Shown here: positions 43,044-52,599 of the stretch, in pieces
Numbering within the stretch: position 1 is the stretch's first letter
How the letters are laid out: the number at the start of each line of letters is the position of its first letter
Assembly (NCBI RefSeq): GCF_013393185.1
Contig: NZ_QJQX01000079.1
Location: forward strand, 1 to 61,967
Length of the DNA stretch: 61,967 nucleotides
Source of the DNA: Sphingobium lactosutens
GTDB lineage: Bacteria > Pseudomonadota > Alphaproteobacteria > Sphingomonadales > Sphingomonadaceae
Reading direction: 5' to 3'
Made by a program: the position numbers and the translations under genes
The notes under the pieces: model-generated
The model's input: only the letters and a program-made list of their open reading frames with translations
The model's database searches: none
Told to the model about the DNA's origin: nothing

Positions 43044-45554
43044 TCAGAAGGTGTAGGTGATGCCGCCACGAACGCGGCGACCGAAGATCGGGCGGCCCTG
43101 GAAGGCCGTTTCCTGAACGCCGATGATGGCTCCCACCCGCGGGTTGCCTTCGGTAAGCCCGACGGTATCGAAGAGATTGGTGACGACAAGCTCCGCCGAC
43201 AGCCGGTCGCTGACCTTGTAACTCGCACCAAGCCTCACCTCGGTGTAGGCAGGAAGGGCGATCGTGTTCGCGGCATCTGCGTAGCGCTTGCCGGTATAGG
43301 CGACCTCCCCGAAAATGGTCGCCTTGCTGTCAAGCAGATGCAAGGTCGGGCGGACAGAGAACATCCAGTTCGGCTGACGGACGATACGATTGCCGCTGAA
43401 ATCGAACGCCGTCCCATTCTCTACACCCGAGAAGCCGGTGTAGGAGATATCCTGATAGCTTCCACTCGCGGAGATATCGAAGAAGGAGACTGGGCGCAGC
43501 GACAATTCGACCTCAACGCCCTTAGAGCGGGCGGCCGCCCTTGCATTTTGCGTGACGGTCGTTCCATTCGGCCCCGCGACCTGCGTCTGGAAAGCGACGT
43601 TCGGGAAATTGTTGTAGAAGAGCGTGACGAATGCGGAGAACGGGCGCGTATTATATTTGACCCCGCCTTCCACAAGATCGATCCGGTCTTCCACGGGAAC
43701 ACCGTCGAACCATTGCGCGAACTCAGGCGTCATGCGGAAACTGCGGCTGTAGCGCGCGAAAGCGGCAACCCGTCCACTGAACTCATAGTTCGCGCCGGCC
43801 GAGAAGGCCCATTTGCCCGTCTTGAACCGATAGGGCGTTTCCGCGCCAGTGAAAACCAGGACATTGTCGTCGGCGATCGTGGTCGTGTCGCCCAGGTTCA
43901 CACCGGTCGTCTGCGTGATCGTGCCTTTCTTGCTGACATGATGGTAGCGTGCGCCGAGGTCGATCCGCAACTTGGGGGTCACTTGCCAGCTGTCGGTCGC
44001 ATAGAAGGCGTTGATATCGACATTGTCGTGGAAGCGCTGAAGGTTGCTATGCAGGTTGAGAAGGCCATTGGTGGTCAGCGAGACCGTCTGCTGGCCCGCC
44101 GCATCAAGACCGACCACGTCGAAGAAGCGCGGGCGATTGATGCCCTCGACAAGAATGTCGTTCCAGTTCCAGGTCTGGGTCTGGGTGAAATGGCTGAAAT
44201 AATAGCCGAGCGTCAGAGTATGGTCGCCAAAGCCGGTCGGCAGCTTTTTGGTCACGCTAAGATCGTTGATGAAGTTGCGCAGCTTGACCCGCGTGTTGAA
44301 GATGCTCTCGGTAAGAGCCAACTGATTGCCGAGGGCTGATGCTGCGACCTGCCGCCCGGTTGCTGCATCTAGATAGACGGCCGAAACCGTGTCGGGACGC
44401 GCTGCCTGCAAGCGGCTCAGCGCGCTGTTGAGAAAGTTCTGACTGGTAGACACGCCCGAGGAGAAGAGGCCATTAAAGTCGACACTCCCGCTTGTATAGC
44501 GGGCGCGATTATTGACCTCCCAACCATCGCCGAACGGCTTGTTGAAGATAAGAGTTCCCGTATCGGTGTTCGTGTGAATGCCGTCGGTCAGATCGATATC
44601 TTTGGTGTATGCGCCTCCGCCATCTGGCACAGTAAGGCGCGCGAAGGCGTCGTTGACGAGCGTTCCGTCACCGGCATTCAAGCCAGGCAGCCCCTTATGC
44701 GGGCTTGCCAAGGGAATGGCGGTATAGAAGATGTTGCGATCGTCAAGCTTGCGATAGCTGATGAAGAGCGAGCCCTCATCGGCGAAATCATATTGGAGGC
44801 CGACACGGAGTTGGCCGCCTCGGTTCCCCGTGAAGCCAGGATCCCGAAGACCACTGTCGCGGCGATAAAAGCCACCAATCGAATAAGAAAGGCGGTCGGT
44901 TAAAGGTCCTGAGATATTGATGTCCCCGCGATAATGATCCCAGTCACCAACCTCTATTTTGGCCAGCCCCTGCAACTCCCGCGTAGGCCGCTTTGTGATA
45001 ACGTTGACAACGCCGCCTGGGGCATTGGATGTGGTGATGGAAGCTGAGCCACCGCGGACGATTTGCAGCGAGTCTACCGTCGCATCGACGCGGAAGAACT
45101 CGTCGGCATTGGTAAAGGCGCCTGCCCCTTCTTCCCAAACCGGAAGGCCGTCTTCCAGCAACGGAAGATAGCGGTAATTGTCGGCTGGGAGGCCACGGGA
45201 ATAGACGTTGTTGCCGACCTCGCCGCCGGAGCTCTCGACATAGATGCCGGGTGTGGATGAGATCAGGTCAGCGACGCTGAGCGGAGCTTTTTGCTTGATC
45301 TGCTCGTCATCGATCGTGGTGATCGCATAAGAAGTTTCGAACTTTCTGCGACCGGTCCTCGTACCGGTGACGACGATGTCGTCGAGCCCAAGTGCATCCA
45401 CACTCGCATCAACCGAACTCCCCTTGCCTGCGTCGAATGAGCCTGGCTTTTGTTGATCGGGTGCAGGGGCGGTTTGCGCGCTGGCGATTTGCGAATGCAT
45501 GGCAACGAGAAAAGCCGTCGTGCAGCAGAGCGCGATTTTGGTAGTTCCGTTCAT
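43044..45554 (-). CDS. TonB-dependent outer-membrane receptor (sugar operon)
   Basis: An 836-residue TonB-dependent receptor: signal peptide (CCTTAFLVAMHSQIASAQ), TonB-box-like DDIVVTGTRTG, a plug with SLQIVRGGSASITTSNAPGGVVNVITKRP, and a barrel with terminal RGGITYTF. The ATG at 45554 follows AGGGGAC. It is the first gene of the sugar operon, so it probably imports sucrose or malto-oligosaccharides. The upstream operator pair lies 61 bases from its start. Confidence 0.93.
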   Translation of the reverse strand: MNGTTKIALCCTTAFLVAMHSQIASAQTAPAPDQQKPGSFDAGKGSSVDASVDALGLDDIVVTGTRTGRRKFETSYAITTIDDEQIKQKAPLSVADLISSTPGIYVESSGGEVGNNVYSRGLPADNYRYLPLLEDGLPVWEEGAGAFTNADEFFRVDATVDSLQIVRGGSASITTSNAPGGVVNVITKRPTRELQGLAKIEVGDWDHYRGDINISGPLTDRLSYSIGGFYRRDSGLRDPGFTGNRGGQLRVGLQYDFADEGSLFISYRKLDDRNIFYTAIPLASPHKGLPGLNAGDGTLVNDAFARLTVPDGGGAYTKDIDLTDGIHTNTDTGTLIFNKPFGDGWEVNNRARYTSGSVDFNGLFSSGVSTSQNFLNSALSRLQAARPDTVSAVYLDAATGRQVAASALGNQLALTESIFNTRVKLRNFINDLSVTKKLPTGFGDHTLTLGYYFSHFTQTQTWNWNDILVEGINRPRFFDVVGLDAAGQQTVSLTTNGLLNLHSNLQRFHDNVDINAFYATDSWQVTPKLRIDLGARYHHVSKKGTITQTTGVNLGDTTTIADDNVLVFTGAETPYRFKTGKWAFSAGANYEFSGRVAAFARYSRSFRMTPEFAQWFDGVPVEDRIDLVEGGVKYNTRPFSAFVTLFYNNFPNVAFQTQVAGPNGTTVTQNARAAARSKGVEVELSLRPVSFFDISASGSYQDISYTGFSGVENGTAFDFSGNRIVRQPNWMFSVRPTLHLLDSKATIFGEVAYTGKRYADAANTIALPAYTEVRLGASYKVSDRLSAELVVTNLFDTVGLTEGNPRVGAIIGVQETAFQGRPIFGRRVRGGITYTF

Positions 45555-45615
45555 AGTCCCCTCCGTTTCAGCCTTGAGTCGGCCATTCAATCTTTGTCGC
45601 CTGAGCAGTAAGATG

Positions 45616-45658
45616 GATAAAAAACGTTTGCAACAGATAATGGCAAACGTTTTTTATC
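45616..45658. promoter_or_regulatory. Candidate LacI-family operator pair of the sugar operon
   Basis: A 16-bp perfect inverted repeat, GATAAAAAACGTTTGC (45616-45631) and GCAAACGTTTTTTATC (45643-45658), spaced by 11 bases. Each arm contains its own CG-centred palindrome AAACGTTT (45622-45629 and 45645-45652), centres 23 bases apart, about two helical turns. This is the form of tandem LacI-family operators and is 61 bases upstream of the operon's first start codon. Confidence 0.75.
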
Positions 45659-45976
45659 GTGGAACTAGGAAGATTTGACTGCACTTGAGTGGCAACGCCC
45701 GCTTCGCCCCGAGCGAGACCGACATCAAAATTGGGCTGCGCCTTTCGGAATGCCGGCGTCGCTTTCGTGCGCTGTAGCCATGCCGCTTCGATCAGTGCCA
45801 ATCGACACAGTCGTTCAGTGGTAAATGATACATCGTGACCGGGCGGGCGATATCGATATCTGATAGAGTTTGGGAAAGGGGGATATGGGTGCCCAAATGT
45901 AGTGAACTTACTTCAGCACCGAGTGAAATAGTTGGGGCTGTGGCCGCCGCAGCAATTAGGGGGGGCGGCGCAGGCG
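45659..45976. other. Intergenic stretch before the sugar operon
   Basis: About 320 bases between the operator pair and the HisC-like gene end. It contains short self-complementary bits such as GATATCGATATC but no convincing gene. The promoter of the sugar operon should lie in its left part, near the operator pair. Confidence 0.5.
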
Positions 45977-47047
45977 TCAGATAGCGCAGCGCGACACTAT
46001 TGAAGAGATCGCCCCAAGGAGCGTACGGCACTCTTGCGATGTTCCCACGGAAATCCTTAGCCAGTCTCGGGTCCGCTCTGCATCAAAGTGGCGTACCAGA
46101 ATGCCCTCAGCGCGCAGTTCCTCAAGTAGCGTCCGCCCTCTGATCCCGTGATGGGAGGCTAGAAGGAAATTCGCCGTCGACGGAAGAACCTGGAAGCCCA
46201 ACTCGCGCAGTGCTTGGTCTGTCCATTCCCTGTCGGCTATTACGAGACGCCGCGTTCTGTCGAACCAGATTTCATCGCGCCAGGCCGTCACCGCGCCCGC
46301 AACGGCTAGTCGATCGAGCGGATAGGAATTGAAGCTATCCTTGATCCGACGGAGTGCCTCGATCAGGTGCGGTTGCCCGACGGCAAAACCGACTCGCAGG
46401 CCGGCGAGGCTACGAGATTTGGAAAAGGTCTGTACCACGAGGAGGTTATCATATTCCGGCACGAGCGATAACGCGCTCTGGGCGCCGAAATCCACATAAG
46501 CCTCGTCAACCAGCACTAGTACATCGGGGTTCCGGCGCAGAATATCTGCAATCTCGTCTAAATCGAGGGCGATGCCAGTGGGCGCGTTGGGGTTCGCAAT
46601 GACGATACCGCCGCAGGGGCCGCGATAGTCCTCGGGATCTATCCGAAAGTCTCCATCGAGTGGGATCGGACGAAATGGAAGCTGGTAAAGCTGACAATAG
46701 GTCGGGTAAAAGCTGTAGGTGGCGTCGGGAAACAACACTACGCCCCTTTCGCGGAAGAACCCGCTGAATGCATGGGCGAGAACCTCGTCGGAGCCATTAC
46801 CGACAAACACATGATCCGCTGCCATGTTCAGCGTGTCGGCAATTGCAGTGACCAACTCTAATGCGGTCGGATCGGGGTACAGCCGCAATCTGTCATCGGC
46901 CGCATTTCGAATGGCCTCTAGGGCCAGAGGCGAAGGGCCATACGGGTTCTCGTTGGTGTTCAGCTTCACGAAACTCTTGCCCTTCGGCTGTTCGCCGGGA
47001 GTGTAGGGGACAAGGCGTTGTACAAACGGACTCCACAACCTGCTCAC
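45977..47047 (-). CDS. Histidinol-phosphate aminotransferase-like protein (HisC2)
   Basis: A 356-residue fold-type I PLP aminotransferase of the HisC family: VKLNTNENPYGPSPLALEAI, VGNGSDEVLAHAF, IVIANPNAPTG, VLVDEAYVDFG and TFSKSRSLAGLRVGFAVG with the PLP lysine. A GTG start at 47047 is preceded by GGGAGG, whereas longer frames carry no ribosome site. No other histidine genes are near, so it may be a second copy acting on aromatic amino acids or a secondary pathway. Its 5' side is a 350-base gene-free stretch. Confidence 0.85.
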   Translation of the reverse strand: MSRLWSPFVQRLVPYTPGEQPKGKSFVKLNTNENPYGPSPLALEAIRNAADDRLRLYPDPTALELVTAIADTLNMAADHVFVGNGSDEVLAHAFSGFFRERGVVLFPDATYSFYPTYCQLYQLPFRPIPLDGDFRIDPEDYRGPCGGIVIANPNAPTGIALDLDEIADILRRNPDVLVLVDEAYVDFGAQSALSLVPEYDNLLVVQTFSKSRSLAGLRVGFAVGQPHLIEALRRIKDSFNSYPLDRLAVAGAVTAWRDEIWFDRTRRLVIADREWTDQALRELGFQVLPSTANFLLASHHGIRGRTLLEELRAEGILVRHFDAERTRDWLRISVGTSQECRTLLGAISSIVSRCAI

Positions 47048-47401
47048 GCCAAGCCTCCCTAAATATAACGATGTGGACAGAAACCATATCTTCCGAAGAC
47101 TTTGTCCGCGATAGGCCGATAAGCGGGGGCTGCACGATGCAGGGCGGTCGATGCCAGGCTGGTGCCGTTCGCGACCTGCGGGCGCGAACCTAGCTTCCAC
47201 GAGTGTGGGAGAGGCCTCCACCTCGCCAATATTGAGCGGTGCCCGCCCCCGGCAACTTGTCCCAAGCACGCGCGGCAAGGGGAGGGGCTAAAAGCCCATA
47301 ATCGGAGCGCAGTTGCACCGCCTCCAAAGCCGCTACAGATCGACAACGATCCGTGATGAATAACATGCGCCAAATCACACAACCATCATGCCTTGATTAC
47401 C
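47048..47401. other. Intergenic stretch, no gene recognised
   Basis: About 350 bases upstream of the aminotransferase gene. No credible coding frame or known RNA was found; it should contain that gene's promoter and possibly the end of the histidine-kinase transcript. Confidence 0.5.
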
Positions 47402-48445
47402 TTATCCAACGAAATCCGCAGGCATTGTGATTCTGGCGCGCGCACCTTTACCGTTTAACCCAGGTTCAAGCGAAAATTCGCCGCCGAGTTGGCGCGCGAG
47501 CTTGGCAGCAATGCGCAACCCCATGCTCTCCCCAGCATCGAGATCGAAGTCGATTGGAAGGCCCTTGCCCTCATCGTCGATCGTCAACACCAAGCGCTGG
47601 CCATCAGCGTTGCTGTGCGTACCGGTGACTTTCACCGGCCCGCCGCTATAAGGATAGGCGTGTTCGATTGCGTTCGCGATCGCCTCTGTGAACATCAGCG
47701 CGAACGGAACTGCCCGATCGGGATTGAGAGCCAAATCGCGTGGCAAGTCGAAGCTGCAATGAATATCGTCTCGCCCCGCTGCCTCGAAAACGGCGCCGGT
47801 CAGGCCGGGGAGAAACTCTGGCAGATTCGCATGTTTGCCGTCCGCCCTATAGAGTTCACGGCAGATTCGGCCAACGATGGCCAACCGACTTGACGCGGCA
47901 TCGAGCGCGGCACGCGCGTCTTCGTTCTCGATCTCACGGCGCTGTAGCGAGATCAGCGCGCCGATCACTTGTAGGTTGTTGGAAACGCGATGCTGCAACT
48001 CGTGGAACAACAGCCGGCGCGTTTCCGCGAGCATGATGCTATGATCGCGCTCGGCGCGCAAAGCCGCCAAGGCGCGTTGGAGAAGTGCGACGATATAGAC
48101 AAAGGCGATCCCGATACAGACATAGAGGCCGACGCCGATCGCCGCGTTGCGCGTTATCGTGAGCGAATTTTGCGGCGGGAGGAAGAAATAATAGGCGAGC
48201 GCGCCGCCAAGTGTGGCGGCAAGCAATCCCTGACGCGGGCCGAACAGGAAAGCACAGGCCGCGACAACCGGCACGAAGGCTAGGAAAGGATAGAAGCCGG
48301 CGGGCACCAGTGAGTCGACCGCTTCGCGGACGACGAAAGCGATGCCAATCGCCACGACCGTGACGAGATACCCGATCCACGGACGATCGCGGTTAAGCGG
48401 AAGCCGTTCGGCAAAGCCGAGGGTGGATGATTGGCATTCTCTCAC
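47402..48445 (-). CDS. Membrane sensor histidine kinase (DUF4118 + HisKA_2)
   Basis: A 347-residue kinase. Residues about 24-120 form four hydrophobic segments of the DUF4118/KdpD-like sensor type (GYLVTVVAIGIAFVV to VCIGIAFVYIVALL). The phospho-acceptor helix is LLFHELQHRVSNNLQVIGALISLQRR, HisKA_2/HWE-like with the His in FHELQHR. The ATP domain contains MFTEAIANAIEHAYPY (N box), IDDEGKG and SMGLRIAAKLARQLGG. No response regulator gene is next to it, so it is an orphan kinase with an unknown stimulus. Confidence 0.88.
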   Translation of the reverse strand: MRECQSSTLGFAERLPLNRDRPWIGYLVTVVAIGIAFVVREAVDSLVPAGFYPFLAFVPVVAACAFLFGPRQGLLAATLGGALAYYFFLPPQNSLTITRNAAIGVGLYVCIGIAFVYIVALLQRALAALRAERDHSIMLAETRRLLFHELQHRVSNNLQVIGALISLQRREIENEDARAALDAASSRLAIVGRICRELYRADGKHANLPEFLPGLTGAVFEAAGRDDIHCSFDLPRDLALNPDRAVPFALMFTEAIANAIEHAYPYSGGPVKVTGTHSNADGQRLVLTIDDEGKGLPIDFDLDAGESMGLRIAAKLARQLGGEFSLEPGLNGKGARARITMPADFVG

Positions 48446-48575
48446 TCTTGCGACTCGCTCATTTCCCGCGTCGCGCAGGAGCGGGTTTGATGATGCGGCA
48501 CCCGGGGCAGACGGGGCGGCCTACGGTTTGATGGGCTCGATCTCGCGGCCCCGTGCCCTCGTCCCATCGTCATTT

Positions 48576-49922
48576 CTATTTGCGCTGCTTCTTGACGTCG
48601 CCGGCCGTCACCGATCCAGTCTTGGAACCGAAGTGGGTCAGGACATAATTGGCGACCTCTGCGATCTGCGTGTCCGAATATGTCGCTCCGAATGCCGGCA
48701 TGCTCTGCTCGACGCCCCCGACATTCAGCTTGGTGCCGTGCAACAGCACCTGGACCAGCGCCGCGCCGGACGGGTCGTTCACCGCGCGACTGCCCGTGAG
48801 GTTGGCATAGTTCGACTGGCGTCCTGCACCATTATACTGGTGGCATCCTGCGCAATCGCCCGCGAACAGCCTTGCGCCGCGCGACGACGTCTGCTGGGGA
48901 TCCTTACCCGGCAGAACCGCGTTCGAGTTCCGGGCGCCGAGAGGGTTGGTCTCGACGGTGCCGCCCGGCTCGCCGCCCTTGCGGGCCGGTACCGAGCGGA
49001 GATAGCCCACCAGCGCTTTTATGTCTGATGGGGTCAGATACTGGGTGCTGTTCTCCACGACCTCGGCCATCGGCCCTGCCGCAGAACTTCGGCCCGGGGC
49101 GTGGCCGGTGCGGAGGTACGACGCGATCTGGTCGTCCGTCCAGGCACCGATCCCGTCGGTCTTGTCGGCCGTGATGTTATACGCCTTCCAGCCCTCGGTG
49201 ACCGAACCCGCGAAGGCGCTGCCAGACTTCCTCGCGAAGGCGAGATTCCGCGGTGTATGGCATTCGCTGCAGTGACCCAGCGCATCCGCCAGATAGGCGC
49301 CACGGTGCCAGGTCGCATTGTGACCCTCGACCTGCGGTTGCCGGCGTTCACGGAAGAAGGCGGTGTTCCAGAAAAACATTCCCCAGCGCTGGTTGAACGG
49401 GAAGCCGAGTGTATTCTCCGGCGCTGCCTGGGGGACGGGCTGCAGCGAGAGTAGATACTTCTTGATTTCCAGTACGTCCGCCCGGCTCATCCGGGAATAG
49501 GAGGTGTAGGGCATCGCCGGATAAAGATGGCCTTTGGAACCGATGCCCTCCCGCACGGCCTTCACGAATGCGTCGTCGGTCCATCGGCCGATGCCGTTTT
49601 GCGGGTCGGAGGTGATGTTGGTGGAAAAAATCGTGCCGATCGGAAGCTCGAAGGGCCGCCCGCCCGCGTAGGGCAGGCCGCCTTGCCGGGTGTGGCATGC
49701 CGCGCAGTCGGCCGCGCGCGTCAGATATTCGCCCCGTGACATCGACGCAGGCAGGTCCGCAGGAGCGCCGCCGATCGGGGAAACCGGATCCGGGCCTGTA
49801 GGGGTAATCATCGCGTCGCCAAGCAGGATGCCAAAGCCGGCGGCCGCCACGATCGCCGCATAACCGGCCCAGCGCAGCGGCCTGAACCGCTTCCGGGGAG
49901 CGGGGTTTTCGCTGGTCATCAA
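48576..49922 (-). CDS. Tri-heme cytochrome c subunit of molybdenum oxidoreductase
   Basis: A 448-residue membrane-anchored cytochrome c: a hydrophobic start (LRWAGYAAIVAAAGFGILLGDAM) and three CXXCH heme sites, CAACHTRQG, CSECHTPRN and CAGCHQYNG. This architecture matches the cytochrome subunits of acetic-acid-bacterial alcohol/aldehyde dehydrogenases and of periplasmic IorB-type enzymes. Its ATG overlaps the stop of the molybdopterin subunit by 4 bases, so it should pass electrons from that enzyme to ubiquinone or the respiratory chain. Confidence 0.9.
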   Translation of the reverse strand: MMTSENPAPRKRFRPLRWAGYAAIVAAAGFGILLGDAMITPTGPDPVSPIGGAPADLPASMSRGEYLTRAADCAACHTRQGGLPYAGGRPFELPIGTIFSTNITSDPQNGIGRWTDDAFVKAVREGIGSKGHLYPAMPYTSYSRMSRADVLEIKKYLLSLQPVPQAAPENTLGFPFNQRWGMFFWNTAFFRERRQPQVEGHNATWHRGAYLADALGHCSECHTPRNLAFARKSGSAFAGSVTEGWKAYNITADKTDGIGAWTDDQIASYLRTGHAPGRSSAAGPMAEVVENSTQYLTPSDIKALVGYLRSVPARKGGEPGGTVETNPLGARNSNAVLPGKDPQQTSSRGARLFAGDCAGCHQYNGAGRQSNYANLTGSRAVNDPSGAALVQVLLHGTKLNVGGVEQSMPAFGATYSDTQIAEVANYVLTHFGSKTGSVTAGDVKKQRK

Positions 49923-52141
49923 AGTTCAATCTCTGCGGGAAGGGGAAGTGCGTGGATGGACTTGCCTGTAAGGGAAGCGATCGCGTTGACTACGGCCGGT
50001 GCGATCAGCGGAACACCGGGTTCGCCAACGCCGGTCGGCTTTGCCGTCGAGGGAATGATCGACACCTCGACCGGCGGCATCGCGTCCATCCGAAGAACAG
50101 GATAGTCGTTGAAGTTGCCCTGCTGGACGGCACCGTCTTTGATCGTGATCGCCTGACGCAGGAAGGACAGTCCGAAACCGGTGCCCCCCTCGATCTGCGC
50201 CATGACGATGTCGGGATTGATGACGGTGCCACAGTCGACGGAGCAATAGACCCGGTCGACAGCATAGCTTCCATCCTGGTGCAGGCTGACCTCCACCACC
50301 TGGGCCACATAGGTTCCGAACGCCTGTTGCAGCGCGATCCCGCGCGCGCGCCGGGTGCCGTCGGCCCCCTCCGCGAGCGGACGGCCCCAGCCCGAGCGTT
50401 GCGCGACCAGATCGAGAACGCCGAGCTGGCGGGGATCGCCCTTCAGCAGCATCGCGCGGCGATACTGGTAGGGATCGGCCTTGGCCGCGCGCGCGGCCTC
50501 GTCGATCAGCGTCTCGCCAACGAAGGCGCTGTGCGTATGCCCGACCGACCGCAGCCATTGCGTCGGGACGTAGGTGTCCTCGGGATTATGCTGTTCGAGG
50601 CGCAGGTTGGGGATGGCATAGGGCATGTCCTCGATGCCCTCGAGCAGCATATGGTCGATTCCGTCCGGCGCGGTTACCTTGGTAAAGCTCGCGCCGACGA
50701 TGCGATGATGCCAAGATGCAATCTTCCCGTCGCCGTCGAGCTGGATCACCGCATTGTGGACGGTCTGCGGACGATACTGCGTCATGCGCATGTCGTCTTC
50801 GCGCATCCAGACCATCTTGATCGGGACCCCGATGCCCTTCTTGCGCGCCTCGCGGGCGATCCGCACCGCCTCCCGCACGAAGTCGGAGCGCGGATTGGCG
50901 CGACGGCCAAAGCTGCCGCCGGCATAAAGCTGGTTGATCGCGACATGGTCGGTCGGGATGCCGAGCTCCTTCGCCGCGTTGACCTGATCGATCGTGTGAT
51001 TCTGCTCGCCGTTCCAGATCGTGCAGCGATCACCCTCGATGTGGACGAGGCAATTCATCGGCTCCATCGGCGCATGGGCGAGGAAGGGCTGATGATAGAT
51101 GGCCTCGATCGTCGTGCCGCCGGACGGGCGATCCGTTAGTATCTTTCCGCGCGTCAGCGCGACCCGGCCAGGGGTTTTCGAGAGATCCTCGAACCTTTTC
51201 GCCATCTCCGCGGTGTCGATCCGGGGCGCTTTCGTCCCGTCCCAGCGGATGTTCAGCGCGTCGCGGCCACGCATTGCCACCCAGGTGTTGCGCGCCAGGA
51301 CGGCGACACCACCCTGGACATCGTCGTCCCCCGGCACCTCGACCACGGCGACGACGCCCGGAACCGCGAGCGCCGCCTCTGCGTCGACCGCGGCGACCTT
51401 GCCCCAAAGCTTGGGCGGATGGGCCATCACCGCGACCAGCATGTCGGGAAGCTTCTGGTCCTGCGTGTAGATCGCGCTGCCATCGACCTTGGCGGCAACG
51501 TCGATGCGGCGGGTGCCGGGCCGGCCCAGCAAACGGTATTGATCCGGTTTCTTGACTTCGACGGTGGTGGGGACGGCCATGCGCATGGCGGCATCAACAA
51601 AGTCGCCGTAGCCGGCGGACCGGCCGCTGGCCACGTGATGGACGACGCCTCTTTCTACCGTGAGCTGTTCGACCGGGACGCGCCAGCGCTTGCCCGCCGC
51701 CGTAAGAAGCATGGCGCGGGCGGTCGCGGCTGCGGGACGCATCTTGTCCCACGCCCCGGCCATGGCGGTGCTGCCACCCGTGCCCTGGATGCCGAACTTG
51801 GGATTGGCGTAGGCAAGGTCGGCAGGGGCCGCCTCTACCGTGACCTGGTCGATTCCGACGTCCAGTTCCTCAGCTGCCATGGTTGCCAGGCCGGTGAAGG
51901 TTCCCTGGCCCATCTCCAGATAGCTGGAGATGACCTTGACGTGACCGTCATGGGCGACGCGGATGAAGACATTGGGAACGAACCCCGCGTCCTTCTCGAT
52001 CGCGGCGGCATGCGCGAGGCGTCCGCCCATCCCGAGTGCGATGATGAACCCACCTAGTCCTGCAAGCACTTGCCTGCGGCTGGCCTGCATTGACCGCTGG
52101 GATGCCGTATCGGCGGCGATCATCATGCGAAGACGCCGCAT
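49919..52141 (-). CDS. iorB: Molybdopterin-binding subunit, IorB-like (xanthine dehydrogenase family)
   Basis: A 740-residue molybdenum hydroxylase large subunit of the isoquinoline 1-oxidoreductase/aldehyde oxidase (IorB) type. A twin-arginine signal is visible (ASRRQVLAGLGGFIIALGMGG then AHAAA), so it is exported folded. Family blocks include GQGTFTGLATMAAEELDVG, GTGGSTAMAGAWDKMR, YAGGSFGRRANPRSDFV and the C-terminal GVGEPGVPLIAPAVVNAIA with the catalytic Glu. It shares a single base with the stop of the iron-sulfur subunit (TGATG). It oxidises an aldehyde or N-heteroaromatic compound; substrate unknown. Confidence 0.9.
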   Translation of the reverse strand: MRRLRMMIAADTASQRSMQASRRQVLAGLGGFIIALGMGGRLAHAAAIEKDAGFVPNVFIRVAHDGHVKVISSYLEMGQGTFTGLATMAAEELDVGIDQVTVEAAPADLAYANPKFGIQGTGGSTAMAGAWDKMRPAAATARAMLLTAAGKRWRVPVEQLTVERGVVHHVASGRSAGYGDFVDAAMRMAVPTTVEVKKPDQYRLLGRPGTRRIDVAAKVDGSAIYTQDQKLPDMLVAVMAHPPKLWGKVAAVDAEAALAVPGVVAVVEVPGDDDVQGGVAVLARNTWVAMRGRDALNIRWDGTKAPRIDTAEMAKRFEDLSKTPGRVALTRGKILTDRPSGGTTIEAIYHQPFLAHAPMEPMNCLVHIEGDRCTIWNGEQNHTIDQVNAAKELGIPTDHVAINQLYAGGSFGRRANPRSDFVREAVRIAREARKKGIGVPIKMVWMREDDMRMTQYRPQTVHNAVIQLDGDGKIASWHHRIVGASFTKVTAPDGIDHMLLEGIEDMPYAIPNLRLEQHNPEDTYVPTQWLRSVGHTHSAFVGETLIDEAARAAKADPYQYRRAMLLKGDPRQLGVLDLVAQRSGWGRPLAEGADGTRRARGIALQQAFGTYVAQVVEVSLHQDGSYAVDRVYCSVDCGTVINPDIVMAQIEGGTGFGLSFLRQAITIKDGAVQQGNFNDYPVLRMDAMPPVEVSIIPSTAKPTGVGEPGVPLIAPAVVNAIASLTGKSIHALPLPAEIEL

Positions 52142-52599
52142 CAACGCAACTCCTGCGCTGCCTTGTGGACCGCAGTACGGATGCGTCGATAGGTGGCGCA
52201 CCGGCATATGTTGCCGCTCAGCGCTGCGTCGATGTCCTCGTCCGACGGGGCCGCCTTCACCCGCAGCAGTGCGGTGGCAGACATGATCTGTCCTGACTGG
52301 CAATAGCCGCACTGGGGAACCTGCTCGGCAATCCACGCATCCTGGACGGCCTTGCCGATCCTGTCCGAGCTCATCGCCTCGATTGTCGTGATCTGCCGGT
52401 CGCCCACGTCGCCGACCGGCATCTGGCAGGAGCGGACAGGATCACCGTTGAGGTGAACCGTGCAGGCGCCGCATAGGGCCATTCCGCAACCAAACTTCGT
52501 GCCCGTAAACGAGATCTCATCGCGGAGATACCACAGCAACGGCATCCGGGGATCGCCCTCGAACGAATATTGCTGACCATTTATGTGTAGCATGACCAT
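52141..52599 (-). CDS. iorA: 2Fe-2S subunit, IorA-like
   Basis: A 152-residue two-[2Fe-2S] protein: the plant-type cluster motif GTKFGCGMALCGACTVHLNG with a following Cys in RSCQMP, and the second cluster at CGYCQSGQIMSA with SGNICRCATYRRI. It forms the electron-transfer subunit of the molybdenum enzyme encoded just downstream. I chose the ATG at 52599; one at 52593 is also possible, and 52638 is in frame but lacks a ribosome site. Confidence 0.9.
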   Translation of the reverse strand: MVMLHINGQQYSFEGDPRMPLLWYLRDEISFTGTKFGCGMALCGACTVHLNGDPVRSCQMPVGDVGDRQITTIEAMSSDRIGKAVQDAWIAEQVPQCGYCQSGQIMSATALLRVKAAPSDEDIDAALSGNICRCATYRRIRTAVHKAAQELR

